64,000 bases of DNA from Selaginella tamariscina (taxonomy: Eukaryota; Streptophyta; Lycopodiopsida; Selaginellales; Selaginellaceae), in the NCBI GenBank assembly GCA_003024785.1, contig PUQB01000800.1:32218-96217 (forward strand). Direction: 5' to 3'. The position numbers were made by a program, and so were the translations under genes. Numbering within the stretch: the stretch's first letter is position 1; each line of letters starts with the position of its first letter. Positions 45,141 through 57,568 of the stretch are shown here, piece after piece. The notes beneath the pieces were generated by a model. It saw only the letters and a program-made list of their open reading frames with translations, was not told the origin of the DNA and ran no database searches.

Positions 45141-46462
45141 AATCCGAAGATGCCCTTCCTACTGAGTGCATCAGCTACCACATTGTCCTTTCCCGCTTTA
45201 TGTTTGATTTCAGGCTGAAATCGTGCCAACTTCTGCTGCCATCTGCATACTTTGGCGATAGCTTTCGGCTACATTTCAAAATACCTTAGAGTTACACTAT
45301 CTGTCCAAACCACAGTACCATGACTTGGAAGAAATGACGCCAATACTCCAAGGAAGCAACAATAGTACATCTCCTTTTCGTGAGTGGCCATCGAGTTTGC
45401 GCGGCATCTAACTTCTTCGAGAAAAAGGACACTGGATGTCCTTTCTGTTGCAATACACCACCAATTGCAAAGTCGGAAGCGTCACATTCTACTTCAAAGG
45501 GATCTTCAAAGACGGGCAACTACAAAACTGGCTCAGAAGAGATAGCCTCTTTGAGTTTGACAAATGCACGTTGGCACTCTGGAGTCCAATGCCATGGAAT
45601 GTTTTTCGTAAGATCTGTCAATGGGGCCGCTATTTCCGAGTAACCCTTTATGAATCTTCGGTAATACCCTGTCAGACCAAGAAATGATCTAACTTCATGC
45701 ACATCTTTTAAGTCATCCACTCAGTAATAGCTTGAATTTTCTTTGGGTCCATGGCAACCTCCCCACCTGAGATCAAGTGTCCCAAGAAATCTATCTTGGT
45801 TTGACCAAATGCGCACTTGCTTTCTTTAGCATACAACTGGTTCTCTCTCAACCTCTGAAACACTTTTTCTAAGTGTTCCACATGTTCCTCAATTGTCGAA
45901 CTGAAAATCAGAATGTCATCAATATACACCACTACGAACTCGTCTAGATAGTCTCTAAACACATCATCCATCATTGTGCAAAAAGTTGCTGGAGCATTGC
46001 ACAACCCGAATGGCAAGACTAGAAACTCAAATGATCCATAACGCGTTCGAAAAGCGGTCTTCTCAATGTCATTCTCTGCTACCCGAATCTGATGGTACCC
46101 CGATCTCAAGTCTATTCTTGAAAATACTTTGCTTTCGATAGCCTATCAAATAAGTCGTCCACTCGTGGAAGAGGATACTTATTTTTGATAGTTATCGCGT
46201 TCAGTGCTCGATAGTCCACACACATTCGCATCGTACCATCCTTTTTCATTACAAACAAGATAGGTGCACCATACGGCGATCGACTAGGTCGAATGTGTCC
46301 TCGACCAATCAATTCTGTCAGCTGTCTCTTCAATTCTACTAACTCTTGAGGATTCAACCGATATGGGGCTCTTGCCGGTGGAGACGAACCTGGCAAAATC
46401 TCTATCCTGTGGTCCACACTCGACGTGGAGGTAACTCGGGCGGCAAGTCTTCTGGAACACAT
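45141..46462 (-). pseudogene. pol: Reverse transcriptase and RNase H of copy F
   Basis: 46462-46112 and 46109-45708 together cover the reverse transcriptase with an intact [10 protein letters not shown] (about 45935) and [10 protein letters not shown]. RNase H follows with DASDFAIGG near 45470. Shifts lie near 46111, 45715, 45520 and 45375. Confidence 0.87.
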
Positions 46463-48270
46463 CCTTAAACATGTTCAAGACTTCCAAAATAGGTTCAGGA
46501 ACAGATTCTTGACCATCTCCTATTTTGACTTCACCAGTATCCAAAACCATTGCAAGAAACACACGTTCCCGATGTCTAACTGCCTTACGCAACTGAGTTA
46601 AGGTAAGGAACATAGGATTCCAATCCTTATCAGTTAGCGTTTCCATTTTGAGCGTGGTCTTTCTAATGTCCTCTTTATCTGCTGCAAGCGTGATTCGATT
46701 ATCTCCAGAACCCCTCATTTCGATTACATGTTTATGGAACCATTCCATACCCAAAACAAAGTCAAACCCCGTCATATTCAAGACAACTAAGTCTAGCTTA
46801 GCCTTCCAATCTTTGATTTGGACAGGAACTGCCCTTGCTATATTATTAGTATTTTGAGAACCTTTGCCAAAATTGATCTTTATTTCACACATCTTTATTA
46901 CATCCAAATTCAATCGACGAGCTAGACTAGTCGATATGAAGTTGTATGTTGCTCCAGTATCGATCATCATTCGGACTCGGTCCCCTCGTATCCTTCCTGT
47001 CAAATATAGCAAAGGGTCAGTTTTGTCTTGAATAGCGAATAAGGCAGGTTGTGTCTGGCACAACATTACCTCTTCTGACTCATCTTCCGGATCTTCAAGC
47101 GTTTCTGGTTCAGCAACTTCCTCTTCTACCATCGCCTTGAAATGTCCTGATTGTTGTGAGGGTGACACTCTTTAGCAAAATGACCAGGCTTGTTACAATT
47201 ATAACATTTCAACCCCGCCTGGGGAGCAGACTTTGGAGCCGATCCTTTGGCCTGCTGAGGAGGTGGTAACGCCAATGGTTTCCGAAATCCGGTGGGTCTT
47301 GATGTGTCCGAAAACTTGGAACTGCCGACAAAGGGACTTGCACTTCGAATTGATGGCGATTGATCTGGTCGCCTATCAAACCTTCTGAACCCAGACTTTG
47401 GAGGAAACTTCCTTTTTAGGTTTTGCTTCCTCCCCTTTGTACAAGTCTTCTAACGACATGCCATAAGCAACCTTTTGAGCTGCCTCTTGACATTCCCGAT
47501 AGCTTGTGGCTTGTACCTTAAGATTTCTCTTCGCGTTTCTCATTCAAGCTAGCCATGAAGCAACTTCGAGCTTCATCATCGCTCATATTTGGCACCAATC
47601 GCCGTACACTTTCGAATCGATAAACGTGGTCCATAGGACTTCCCCGAACTCCCTGTTGACAAAGTGCCAGGTCAGCACGCAATCGCAAACCGAGATCATC
47701 CGGCATATACTGCTTTTTGATCTCCTTTTTCATGTGCTTCCAGCTGTTTCGGTATCCACGTTCACCTTCAACAATTCGCCACCAAGTCTTAGCTTCTTCT
47801 TTAAGAAACTGCTTGGCACATGCAACCTTTTCTGTCTTTCTCACGGAAGCAGCCTCGAAATAGCTTTCCATATCATACAACCAGTCATCCAAAACCTTGT
47901 AATCCTTTGAACCCATGAAATTCGAAGGCTTTACCGGTTTGAATTTACTGGGACCTCACCACCTCTTCCGTCGAAGAATCTGATTCAGAGGAACCTGACT
48001 CTGAGTCATGCTTCTTCTTCTTTTTCCGTGTGTCTGGTTGCGGAACATCTGGCACTGCAGTATTCGTTGGAATCCGAACGGCAACATTATCGATTCGGTC
48101 GTTCAACCCAAAACATCCCCTCGAAGTTCGTTTAGGGCATCCATCATTATTTCTCGCCAACCAGGTCGTTGTCTAACTCTAGGGGGTCGACCTGGATCAG
48201 CCTCATCCATCTCCTCATTTTGAGCCTCTCCCTCTCTGCCTCAGGCTCTGGTTGCTTTCTTCTTGCTCAT
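46463..48270 (-). pseudogene. gag-pro: gag and protease of copy F
   Basis: The ATG at 48270 matches the gag start of copy C. The gag core is in frame at 47916-47518, the zinc knuckle lies near 47160-47205, and the protease IDTGAT near 46960 sits in a 294-codon frame (47168-46284) that reads into the reverse transcriptase. Protease and polymerase thus share one frame in the intact ancestor. Confidence 0.87.
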
Positions 48271-48578
48271 CGTATTGAACCCTAGTTTCAACACTCGGAG
48301 AATATGCTTGGAATATTCCCAATGTGAAATTGGAAACACCCTGCACAGGTTGTACACCCACACACATCAGCTTAAACTAGCATAAGACTTTCGGACATAC
48401 CTAGAATCTCACGCCGACTCACTGAGCAAGTGTTCTCCGAAGTTTGACAACTCACAGGATCAAACTCTCTGCGCAGAATACAGACATGTCAACCAAAGCA
48501 ATAGAGTATATCAAGAATTTAGAGTTATCTAAACATTGAAACACTCTATGACTTAAGTCCTACTGACCGCAGAGAACT

Positions 48579-48591
48579 TGCTCCGATACCA
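48579..48591 (-). promoter_or_regulatory. Primer-binding site of copy F
   Basis: On the minus strand TGGTATCGGAGCA, as in copies A and C. Confidence 0.85.
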
Positions 48592-48593
48592 AT

Positions 48594-49543
48594 TGTCAGA
48601 GTTTTTACCTGGTGCCACAAAGGCGGCTTGCCAGGTGCCAACCCTGGAATCCCCTCTTGGAAACCCCACGGAATCTGGTAAATAACCCGTATTAGGAACC
48701 CAAGCCTTAGGAACTCAAACCCTAACTGACTAAGTCCACGAAAGACTCACCTTGTGAATCAGGATACACGGACTAGCCGAGCTTTAGGTGTCGTTCCTAG
48801 CTTGGCGTGGTTGAGGCGGCCGGAGCAAGGCCTCAACCACTAGTTTTGCGGAACGTGAACTCGGGCAATGTCTTTGAGCTTGCGAGCAGGTTTTCGGACC
48901 AAGGAATCTGACTAACTCCTTGGAAGTGAAGGCGATCCTGCCAACGATAAGGATAGTCTAACCCTAGGGTGGGTTGTACCCCTGTCGTGTGGAAGTTTGG
49001 GCGGCACAACGGAGGGTTGCACCTTGACGACACAAGCTTAGCTTGCACCGGTAGGAGGTTAACGAGCTCTCTTTTGAACCCAGGAAGCCTCACTACATAT
49101 ACTCTACCTTATTTATGTGACGGACCCCCCCCCCCCTGTTTACCTAATGAGTAAGTGGGCTGGCACGGAAATGCCAGCCCTTAGAGAAAATGGTTGTCCT
49201 AACCTAATCCTAAACCTAACCCCTAGGGGGGGGTTTAGGACGTGGGGTTAGGGCAACCCTAGGGTTAGGTCAACCCTAGGGGTGTCCCTAACCCTTATTT
49301 TGACAAGCTATAATTTGAAGAACCCTAACCTGGAACGTCAAAATGGGGGAGGGTTCTCTAAATGGAAGTGCTAGCTTCGCCTAGAGTTTCTTGCAAATAC
49401 CTAACGACACCCGGCCGGACCATCACTAGATACCCAAGTGCACTATGCGGCCTGTTTCTTCTACATCTAGGGTTTTCACATAATCCATAGGTAACAACAG
49501 TCAAACCCCAAAGTAAAGGTTAGTCATAGTAAAAACTATGACA
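48594..49543 (-). repeat. 5' LTR of copy F
   Basis: TGTCATAG...CTCTGACA on the minus strand, with the telomere-like block near 49197-49300 and 12 G before the TATA-like box. Confidence 0.92.
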
Positions 49544-52370
49544 TATATAACAAGGTCATGCTAGCTTGAAATTAGTCCATCCACTTGATGTGTGATTGAA
49601 ATAAATTCATTCCCAATGGAAATCAAATTCAGGTCAAATCTGAGGCCATATGTCATAGCATTACCATTTGCCTTTCACAATCGATTTTGTACTCTTTCAA
49701 AACATCGATCAGTTCAAAGAGCAAATATAAGCTAACATACATTCTAACAAACTGATGTAAAAACTAGGAAAACTCAACCTATATCTAATGCCTCAACTAG
49801 TGATCTCTAGGTATCATGTGTCTCAATTGACCCGTTCTTATTATACTCATTCTTCAAATAGCACAATCATTAGGTTCATTCAATAATTCCTAACTCTTTA
49901 TCTCACTAAGTTTAAATATTGAATTTTAAAACTTAGTTTCCATGATAAGAATCTCCTTGAGCTCGTATTATTGCATGCCGCTGTAACATTATATCTATTT
50001 TCAACTCTCAAATTAATTATGTAAACATTTCCCCCAAAGTTACGAAGTATAAGCTCAACATTAATTTCAACAATTAGTGTTTTGACTAGCACCTTTAAAC
50101 TAATCCCTTCCACAAACAATTGTAATTTCAATATTGATACTTTCGAATTGATAATGATTATTTAACGTTCAATCTCAAGTTACTGACTAGTTGTTACATT
50201 AGCAGATATGACTTTACAATTGTATCAATTTATCAAAATGCAAGAACTATAATATGAAAATGACTTAGTTGTTATGAATCAAACTTTAGTTTTGAAATGA
50301 AAAATATAATGTTACTTTAGTATTCCAAGAAACTATTCAGGGACTAAGAACTAGTGTCTGGTTCATTCAATTGATTTAATAAAGTATCAACCTCCATATT
50401 AATGTTATCATGACATTTAAGTGTCATACTAACTTCACGTTTTAATTATTTTCATAATTTAAATATGAGCAAGATATCAGATATGTCACTCATTTTAGAC
50501 ATTAAGAATCCCATAAAGCACTACATTGCTCTCCAAGCAATGTATTAAGAAACTCTTTCTAAATTCTCAACTAACTTAAAGATCGAGTTTCAAGTTACAA
50601 CACTAAAGTACTATCTTATTAAAGTGTTAGAGTTAAATCCCTCCTTTTGAGTCTTTTTTCTCATGATTATGGCCACTTCATATTATCATAACCAAGTCCT
50701 AATATTGAGCTCCAATCTCAATATTCAACAAATAGTATACCTTATTTTGAAAAGTCATTTATAACGAATCTTAGAAAGACTATTATAAATACTTCCAAAG
50801 TCTAAAATATAATTAACTTAAGAGATGAGGTTGAGAAACCCCATATTTTTGAACCTAAATGGATTATGATCATCAAGAAGGGACATCATCTTCTTGAGCT
50901 AATTTAGCCACTCGATATCGTACTTTCACTGATATTAAGTCAAACTCAAGGAACACCATCAAACCTTGAGTCAAGAAAAAGTCTCATTTTTTAATATTCT
51001 CGAAGATTGAAGATACATACTTTGTATGTTCTTTAAGTGTTCACATTTACGATCATGATGCAGAGTCAAGAAACTAAAATTTAAATAACTGTATTTGACT
51101 TCAAGATGAAGTTGATTTCAAAATTCAACATCAACTTTTAAATTCTATGAGATACCAGGTCTCTAAGGATGTCATGTACTTAAACCTCCAAAATGAATAT
51201 CTAATCATTTTTAGCTCATTAAGCCCTCCAAACATAACCTATTGAACTTAGTAAGTTTCCTTACTTAATTGATAAGTACAGTGGAAAATCTTAACTGATG
51301 CTCTTGTTAATCAAGGACTTGTTCAAGAGCTTATCCCTATAGTACAAACAACGCTTCAAATTTCAAGCTTAAAGAGTTAACAATGAAAATGCACGAATGT
51401 GTGCTAAATGCCTTCACTATGCAAGCCCTTCATTATTTAATAAACTGAATATAAACGTATGTTTCCAATTTTGTTTCTAATAGATCATTCCATCTCCCCA
51501 AAATTGTATCATTAAAAATGCAGAATTGACAAGCTATTATCTCAAGTCTCCCTCATGATCTCTTATGAATTACAATTGTAATCTAATTAGCCAAGTTAAC
51601 TAACTTGAACATAGAGTGCACGCTTACAACCAATTAAGGTTTTATGTTATACTTTGTTCAAATTTAAGGACTTGAATTCAGGAATACAATCAACCTAGTG
51701 TCATTTGTAGTTAATGTGTGAAACACTAAACAATATTTTGACTATATTGCATTTTTGATCCAGCTACTTGACATATTTATCATATTTAATACTCAATTAT
51801 GCATGTTGTAACTAAAATGGGCATGATACATGAAATGAAAATATAAAATAAATTGCTAATTAATATGTAAGTTTTAATTATTAATTAATTATTTAATTAA
51901 TATGTAATTAAGCCTTAAATATTAATTAATTAATAAATTAATCCTTAATAACCTTACTTAGTAAGGAATATTCCTAAAATATCTTAGAATATTCATATTA
52001 TTCTTCGTTTTAAAAATAGTTTACAATACTTAAAAAATACTATCAAACATAATTACAATGAAATCATTTCCTTATCAACATGTTAATTTTTTTATAAATA
52101 CTTTCTTCCTAACCATACAGAGAAATCTCCTCATTTTGTTTAAATCATCACTCTTCGGATTAATTGAATCATTTTAGTCAATATCTTGATGTTGTTGCCA
52201 CCACTAACACTCTCACGAATGCAGTTAGGAGTTGCCATCCTTGTTAATATATAAGATATGATAAGACGAGGTCTGCATAAAGGCTCATCTAAAAAATGAC
52301 GTTCCTTAAGAATAATATTGTAAAGCGCCGATTGCTATCTTTCATTTTATAAAACTCAAAATCACAAGAA
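49544..52370. other. AT-rich sequence, probably decayed repeats
   Basis: No gene seen. On the minus strand, about 51500-51720 resembles 56340-56510, the decayed region behind the family 2 LTR. AATATTCCTAAAATAT-like sequence near 51966-51995 resembles the transposon subterminal motif but may be chance. Confidence 0.5.
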
Positions 52371-53085
52371 AAAAGCGTCAAAAAATATTTGATGCGGTGG
52401 ATATTGCTCATAAAAGTTTTCGAGATTCTTCTTTTTGAGGCACGTATCCAAGTAGTTCACTAGTTCATCCATGTATTGGTATCAGAATATGGGTCGAAAG
52501 TGATTGGATGAATATAAGTAATGTTTTGGTTAAGCATAGCCTTCTGAGGAGAGTCGTCTACCACTAAGATATGTGCGCTCTTCATTATCCTTAACTGATT
52601 GATTCCCCATGAAGCCCAATTATTCTTTCATTCTTGAAGAAGTATGGCTTGCTTTCTTTCTTATTGTGAAATTCGAGAGGTTTAAATATTCGCTGGTCAA
52701 AAATCCAATATTTACGAATCACCTCTTCTGCAACACTACAATGTTTCTTAAGTAAATTCAGCAGCGGTGTCAAGTTGTGAATTTGCATGCATGACCAAAT
52801 CCCCATAAGTGCACCCATCTCCTTAAGCTTTTGAAAGAGACGGTTCAACCCTAGACAAAAAATATCATATCGAAATTTACCATGACAAGGAATGAAATCT
52901 CCTTGTTTGATTTCTTTTTTTTATCCTCGGGCCTTTGTCAATAAAGTAGAACACCATTGACATCGAACAACACAAACATGGGGTAGCGTTGCCTCTTGAA
53001 TGCTTTGCAACTCACTTGTTTGCTCCCTTTCACATTTTTTGTTGACACTATATCGTTACTTATCCCTTTATCATTTAATTGTACA
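52371..53085 (-). pseudogene. FCP1/NIF-like HAD phosphatase, broken
   Basis: Minus-strand frames give the three HAD blocks in order: MFVLFDVNGVLLY (about 52970, motif I), MGIWSCMQIHNLTPLLNLL (about 52800, motif II region) and AHILVVDDSPQKAMLNQ (about 52555, motif III). These are typical of FCP1/NIF-like phosphatases. Motif I reads DVNG where active enzymes have DxDG. A frameshift in the A run near 52920, a TAG near 52575 and further stops near 52460 break it. Upstream residues to about 53085 may be coding. I cannot tell whether it is a retro-copy or a decayed gene; no intron is obvious between the blocks. Confidence 0.7.
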
Positions 53086-53980
53086 TTATACTTACAAGAT
53101 TCAGATATTGCAAGTGCTGAAGAAAGTGATTAGGAACTGAAGCCAATAGAAATGGTGATGAAAAAACTGAAGTGGTCCCATGGTAATGATGTTTTGAGCT
53201 GCATTATTATTCATTTCCTGCATGAACTCTATCATTCTAACATGTGGCACAAGAAATTTTTGCCAAACCCTCTCTTACCTCATGGCAATACTGAAAATCC
53301 ATGTTCTCAATTGTTTTATTACATCTACAAAATGATAGTTAACTGACCTTATAATTTTTAAGGTATATTATTTACCTTGTTAATGTGTGACCCATATTTG
53401 AACTAAAAGCTTCATTAATATTTGAGAATTTATTTTCTACAAATATAAACAAATATACAAAAATGCCTTATGTTATACTCATTTATAACTATTCGTCACT
53501 CTAAGAACTCATTAACAATTCTTCTTCGTTATTACCTTCTGAGTGAGGTGAAGAAGGTTTAAGCCGCTTATGAGATGGTTCATGATCTTTCGTATCTTCT
53601 GTTGATGTTTCCATGGTAATGGACTATGTGAATGTTCTGTATTCCTCGAGATAACTTCCAGTCTAATATCTAATTAAAGTTCGTCTTCAGACTTCGACAT
53701 TGAACCAGATTCGTCTTCAGAACTATCGCACTTCTCGGGAGGGAACTTTCTCAAATACTCATGTATGGGTTTGTTGGGGTAGTCAGTTGAGGACCTTTCT
53801 ATCCACTTGTTCCTCAACCATGGTCTTATCCTTTTCAACGGCAAATACACATGTATCCCGAAGGTAACACTCCTTCAAGACAACCCCCTAGTGTAGTAGT
53901 AAAAAACCCATGCATCACTTGAGGACCCCTGATCAAGTTGACGATGCTCCATGCCTCTTGACTTCTAATGTTTGGATAAC
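53086..53980. other. No recognised gene
   Basis: A 64-codon plus-strand frame at 53152-53346 shows no motif. A short repeated GATTCGTCTTCAGA segment occurs near 53680-53720. Confidence 0.45.
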
Positions 53981-55588
53981 TGTCATAGTTTTTATTATGA
54001 CTCGACCCTTTACTTTAGAGTTGACTGTTGTTCCTACTGTACTATGTTGACGGACCCTAGATGTAGTGAGAAACAGCCCAGGTAGCACTTACCTTCTAGA
54101 AAACCCACCCCCGATTTTGACATCCTAGTTAAAATAGTTTGGCATGTTAAATAGGGTTAGGAACACCCCTAGGGTTGACCTAACCCTAGGGTTGCCCTAA
54201 CCCACGCCTTAAAACCCCACCCCCCTTGGTTAGGGTTTAGGGGTAGGGGTTAGTGTGCAAACTCATCTCATTAACTAAGGGGCTGGCATTCAGTGCTAGC
54301 CCACTTACACATATAGGAAAAGAGGGGGGGGGGCTCCATCACATAAATAAGGTAGAGTATGTAGGAGTGAGGGTTCCTAGGTCCATGATTGAGCTCGTTA
54401 CTCTTCTCCCGGTGCAAGCTCTAGCTTGTGTCATCAAGGCACAACCTCTGTTGTGCCGCCCTAACTTCCAAACGACAGGGTATGTCCCACCTTCGGGGTA
54501 GCTTACCATTAACGTTGGCGAATCCATGCCTGGGAGGTCTTGTCGGGATGCACGTTCCAAGAGGCAAGGTTGAGGCTTGTCTTTAGCCTCCTCCTCCACG
54601 TCAAGCTAGAGCAACACTCACAGTTAACTAGGGCACGTTCGTGTCCTTGTCCAACTTTGGTTGTGGGTTCTTGATTGACAGGGTTTCCTTATTGGGTCTT
54701 GAGGGATAATTAAGGGGTTCTAGAGTTGGCATTTAGGAGTCATGTTTGTGGCACTTGGTGCAACTCTTGAATCTAAGGGCTATGGCATGATAGCCCACAT
54801 CGGGGAAGGCAATGTCACATGGAGATGTGACACTGGGCTAAACGTCACACGATACAACGCCCGAGGCACGCCCTTTGGGGTTATGTCATGGGCTTGTTGC
54901 CAAGGGGTTGGATACTCTATAAACAGACATGCTTGTGCTCGCGCTAGGGTGCTAAGCTTTGGGCATTTGCTCAAGGGAGGTTAAGTCTCGTAACCAGGTG
55001 TGTTTAAGCACACTTGGCTAGGGGAGTGTCCTCCTTGGAATCCAGGGGCTGAACAACCTTGTTAGCAGGAGCCTTTTCGTGAAGCACTCACAAGGTTATG
55101 TACTTAGGGTTTTTCAAACCTAGCCTTAGGGAGTTTACTTAATAAAACACTCGTGTCTGCCTACGGCGCACACTCGTGTCCTCACTAAGTACTAGCCCTA
55201 GGTCTAGGGTATGACTTGGCCACCCAAACCCTTAGGGGTTAGTTGTGGTTCAAGGTACCCCTTGTCACCCTAAAGGGTTGTACTCTCGGATGAGGTTGAT
55301 TCCTCAAGGGGTAAGTGACGATGCCTTGGCTCTGTCATGGGGGGGTATGTGTGAGACACATCTCCTTTGTGGGGTTAGGGCATGAGCCTGCCTAGGTCTA
55401 TTGGGATAGGATCCTAAAGTTCAGGGGATGGTCATTCTAGGGACTTAGGGTAAGACTCTAAGTCTTCTGGGCCTCTGAGTCAGACTCTTAGGGTTATCTT
55501 GGAAGACTTAGCATTGTTCACATAGGGTGATGACGCCAAATGGCCACTTGATAACCACTTGTTGGCCCTTCGGGTTAAAACTCTGACA
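53981..55588 (+). repeat. Family 2 LTR (1.6 kb)
   Basis: It starts TGTCATAG and ends CTCTGACA like family 1 and shares the telomere-like block (about 54150-54250), G run (10) and CATAAATAAGGTAGAG box. It then carries about 650 extra bases not found in family 1. A primer site follows. Confidence 0.85.
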
Positions 55589-55590
55589 AT

Positions 55591-55602
55591 TGGTAGCAGA
55601 GC
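55591..55602 (+). promoter_or_regulatory. Primer-binding site of the family 2 element
   Basis: TGGTAGCAGAGC, complementary to initiator Met-tRNA with one mismatch, two bases after the LTR. Confidence 0.8.
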
Positions 55603-56515
55603 CTATTCTCTATGGTCAGTAGGACTGCCTAAAGTGTAGTGTTTTATGGGTTTAGTTAGTTTCTAAATTCTTGAAGTACTCTATCACTTTTAGCTAACGT
55701 CTGAATTCTGTGTAGAGTTGGTCTTAAGGTTTAGGGTTTAGGGTTTAGGGTTATGGACTCCAATGTTGAAGGTAGCACTTAGAAGGTAACTTCCAAGTTG
55801 TATGCCAGGTTGCTTTACCTTAATATGGTCATCTAAGTTACTTTACCATATACTTCTATAAGACATGGCGTGTTAGTTTGTTCTGGCTTACAAACTAAGT
55901 CTTGTGAGGTGTGTCTTGTGATATCCTAAGTCTACACATTATTGAAATTTTTTCTTTTTCTTTAAAGGTGTTTGAATTTGGGATAACACATGATTTTGAA
56001 ATACAGTTTTATTAAGTTTTGACTTAGGGCAAGATTCAATATCGGATCCATCTATAGTGTTCAAAGGGGGAAAGACTTATGTTCAAATGTGCGTCTTTGA
56101 CTTCGAAAAAAGGGCATATTCAAAATAAGAGGGAACATTTTTTAACATAAAGTGTAAAATAAGCTCTCATTATAGTGCGTGTTTTTCTAAAGTGTAACTT
56201 TAGAAGCAGACTATGGTGATGAACTTATAATACAACGAATGACAAATATTAACATATGATGAATATGTTAAGCAGTTGGTTCTTAGATCCAATGTAATCA
56301 AAGTATTGTTCGACGTTTGCAATATTTTATGATGCTAGCTATAAGTAACATTAGGTGAAATAATTTACTAAGTTCAAGTACTTGATTTGAACAAAGTACA
56401 ACTTGAAACCTTAGTTGATTGTAAAGCGCGCCCTTTTATTTAAGTTAGCTAGCTCGACTAACTTGATTATGAAGTTATCTCATGTGGGATCATAAGAATG
56501 AAATAGAATAATAGA
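55603..56515 (+). other. Decayed leader of the family 2 element
   Basis: No gag or other coding sequence is readable. It includes three tandem TTTAGGG units (about 55729-55752). The end resembles, inverted, 51500-51720. Confidence 0.5.
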
Positions 56516-56518
56516 TTT

Positions 56519-57004
56519 TGGTAGTAGATGAATGGTCGTCGGGGACTCCGTAGGCCAGATGTGGTGCTTCTCAGGAAGCTGCAGTGGTCGCCAGGACGCT
56601 ATTGAGGGCGTCCAACTCCGGGGGTTCGGCTGGTACGCCGGGCCTTACCTCAGAAGTAATGGGAAGTAATGGATGCCTCTACCTGGACGCCGAGGGTCCG
56701 TGTACAGGTAAACGGGGAGTTCTACTGAGATGACTGAGTAGAGAGTGTTGCGGGGCCCAGGAGTCGGGCAAGCGGGGAGTGCCCGCATGTGGGTGATAGA
56801 AGGAAAATGGATATTATATTGCCTGTTTTGAGTACAAACTACCTCCAACAGGGGAGCAAGATATAAGACGCAGACTTGACTCTTGAACGACCCCGACCCA
56901 CTACCAGCCTTCCGGCTTTTAGTGGGTACCTACCGCTAGTCCCTAGCTACAGGTGGCGCTCTCCCACTGGTCTGCTGCCTGGTGACAAAGTCCTGCCTGT
57001 CACA
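56519..57004 (-). repeat. Candidate 3' LTR of the Tat-like element
   Basis: On the minus strand TGTGACAGGCAGG would start it at 57004, after a purine-rich GTGGGAGGCGGCATAAA. It contains a GCAATATAATATCC box near 56810. GC-rich sequence gives way to AT-rich sequence at about 56519. No second copy is available to confirm the ends. Confidence 0.4.
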
Positions 57005-57568
57005 TTTATGCCGCCTCCCACGCGTGCTGTCCTTTGTACCCTGGGTAGTTGGTCTGGACGATCGATATTTGCCTGCTTATGCTGCCGCCGACATCGGTCA
57101 CCATCATCTTACCTAAAGTACCTTCCCTTATCCGGCGCTTTGTCCAGCCGCTTGTCCGCGCCGGGGGCGACCTATCGGCTGGCTACGATGACGGGCCACC
57201 GTCAACTAGATGCCCGGGCTTATTCGTTGGCACGTCCTCGAGCCATGTGCCCTAGTTATCTGCTCCTTGGAGTTCCGGTATATGGCAATCTCGCTCTCGT
57301 TACTGCTAGCGTGGTTCTTAAGGTGGTGATGGTCGCCTCTCAAAGTGCAATCACCCTTCAGAGCTTGGCCTCGAACCCTGTCTGTTGCTCCCGGGCCTAC
57401 TGGAGCTGACCTTCCAAATCTTGTACCTTTCTCGCCAGTGTTGCAGCTCCTGTTCCCTTGCCGCGAGGAGTTGGCTTGTAGCTGGGTGTGTACCTCAAGC
57501 TCCCTGATGGTTTGGGCCGAGTCTACAGTTCTTCGACTGGTTGGCGCTCGCGAGTGGAGGGACAGTCA
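57005..57568 (-). other. 3' non-coding region of the Tat-like element
   Basis: GC-rich, between the accessory frame's stop and the candidate LTR. The plus-strand frames here show no motif. Confidence 0.45.

Larger units (their letters stand above)
43604..49543 (-). mobile_element. Family 1 chromovirus, minus-strand copy F (3' truncated)
   Basis: The 5' LTR is 48594-49543, the primer site 48579-48591, gag starts at 48270, and pol runs to the chromodomain ending near 43604. The 3' untranslated region and 3' LTR are missing: the sequence passes straight into a family 2 LTR. It is close to copies A and C and keeps the frame where they lose it. Confidence 0.9.

Noticed and set aside
51966..51995. 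AATATT-rich palindrome as another transposon end
   Set aside because: Only a short match in very AT-rich sequence; no inverted partner or target duplication was found.
56876..57409. 177-codon plus-strand frame
   Set aside because: It is antisense to the Tat-like element's 3' region and has no recognisable domain.
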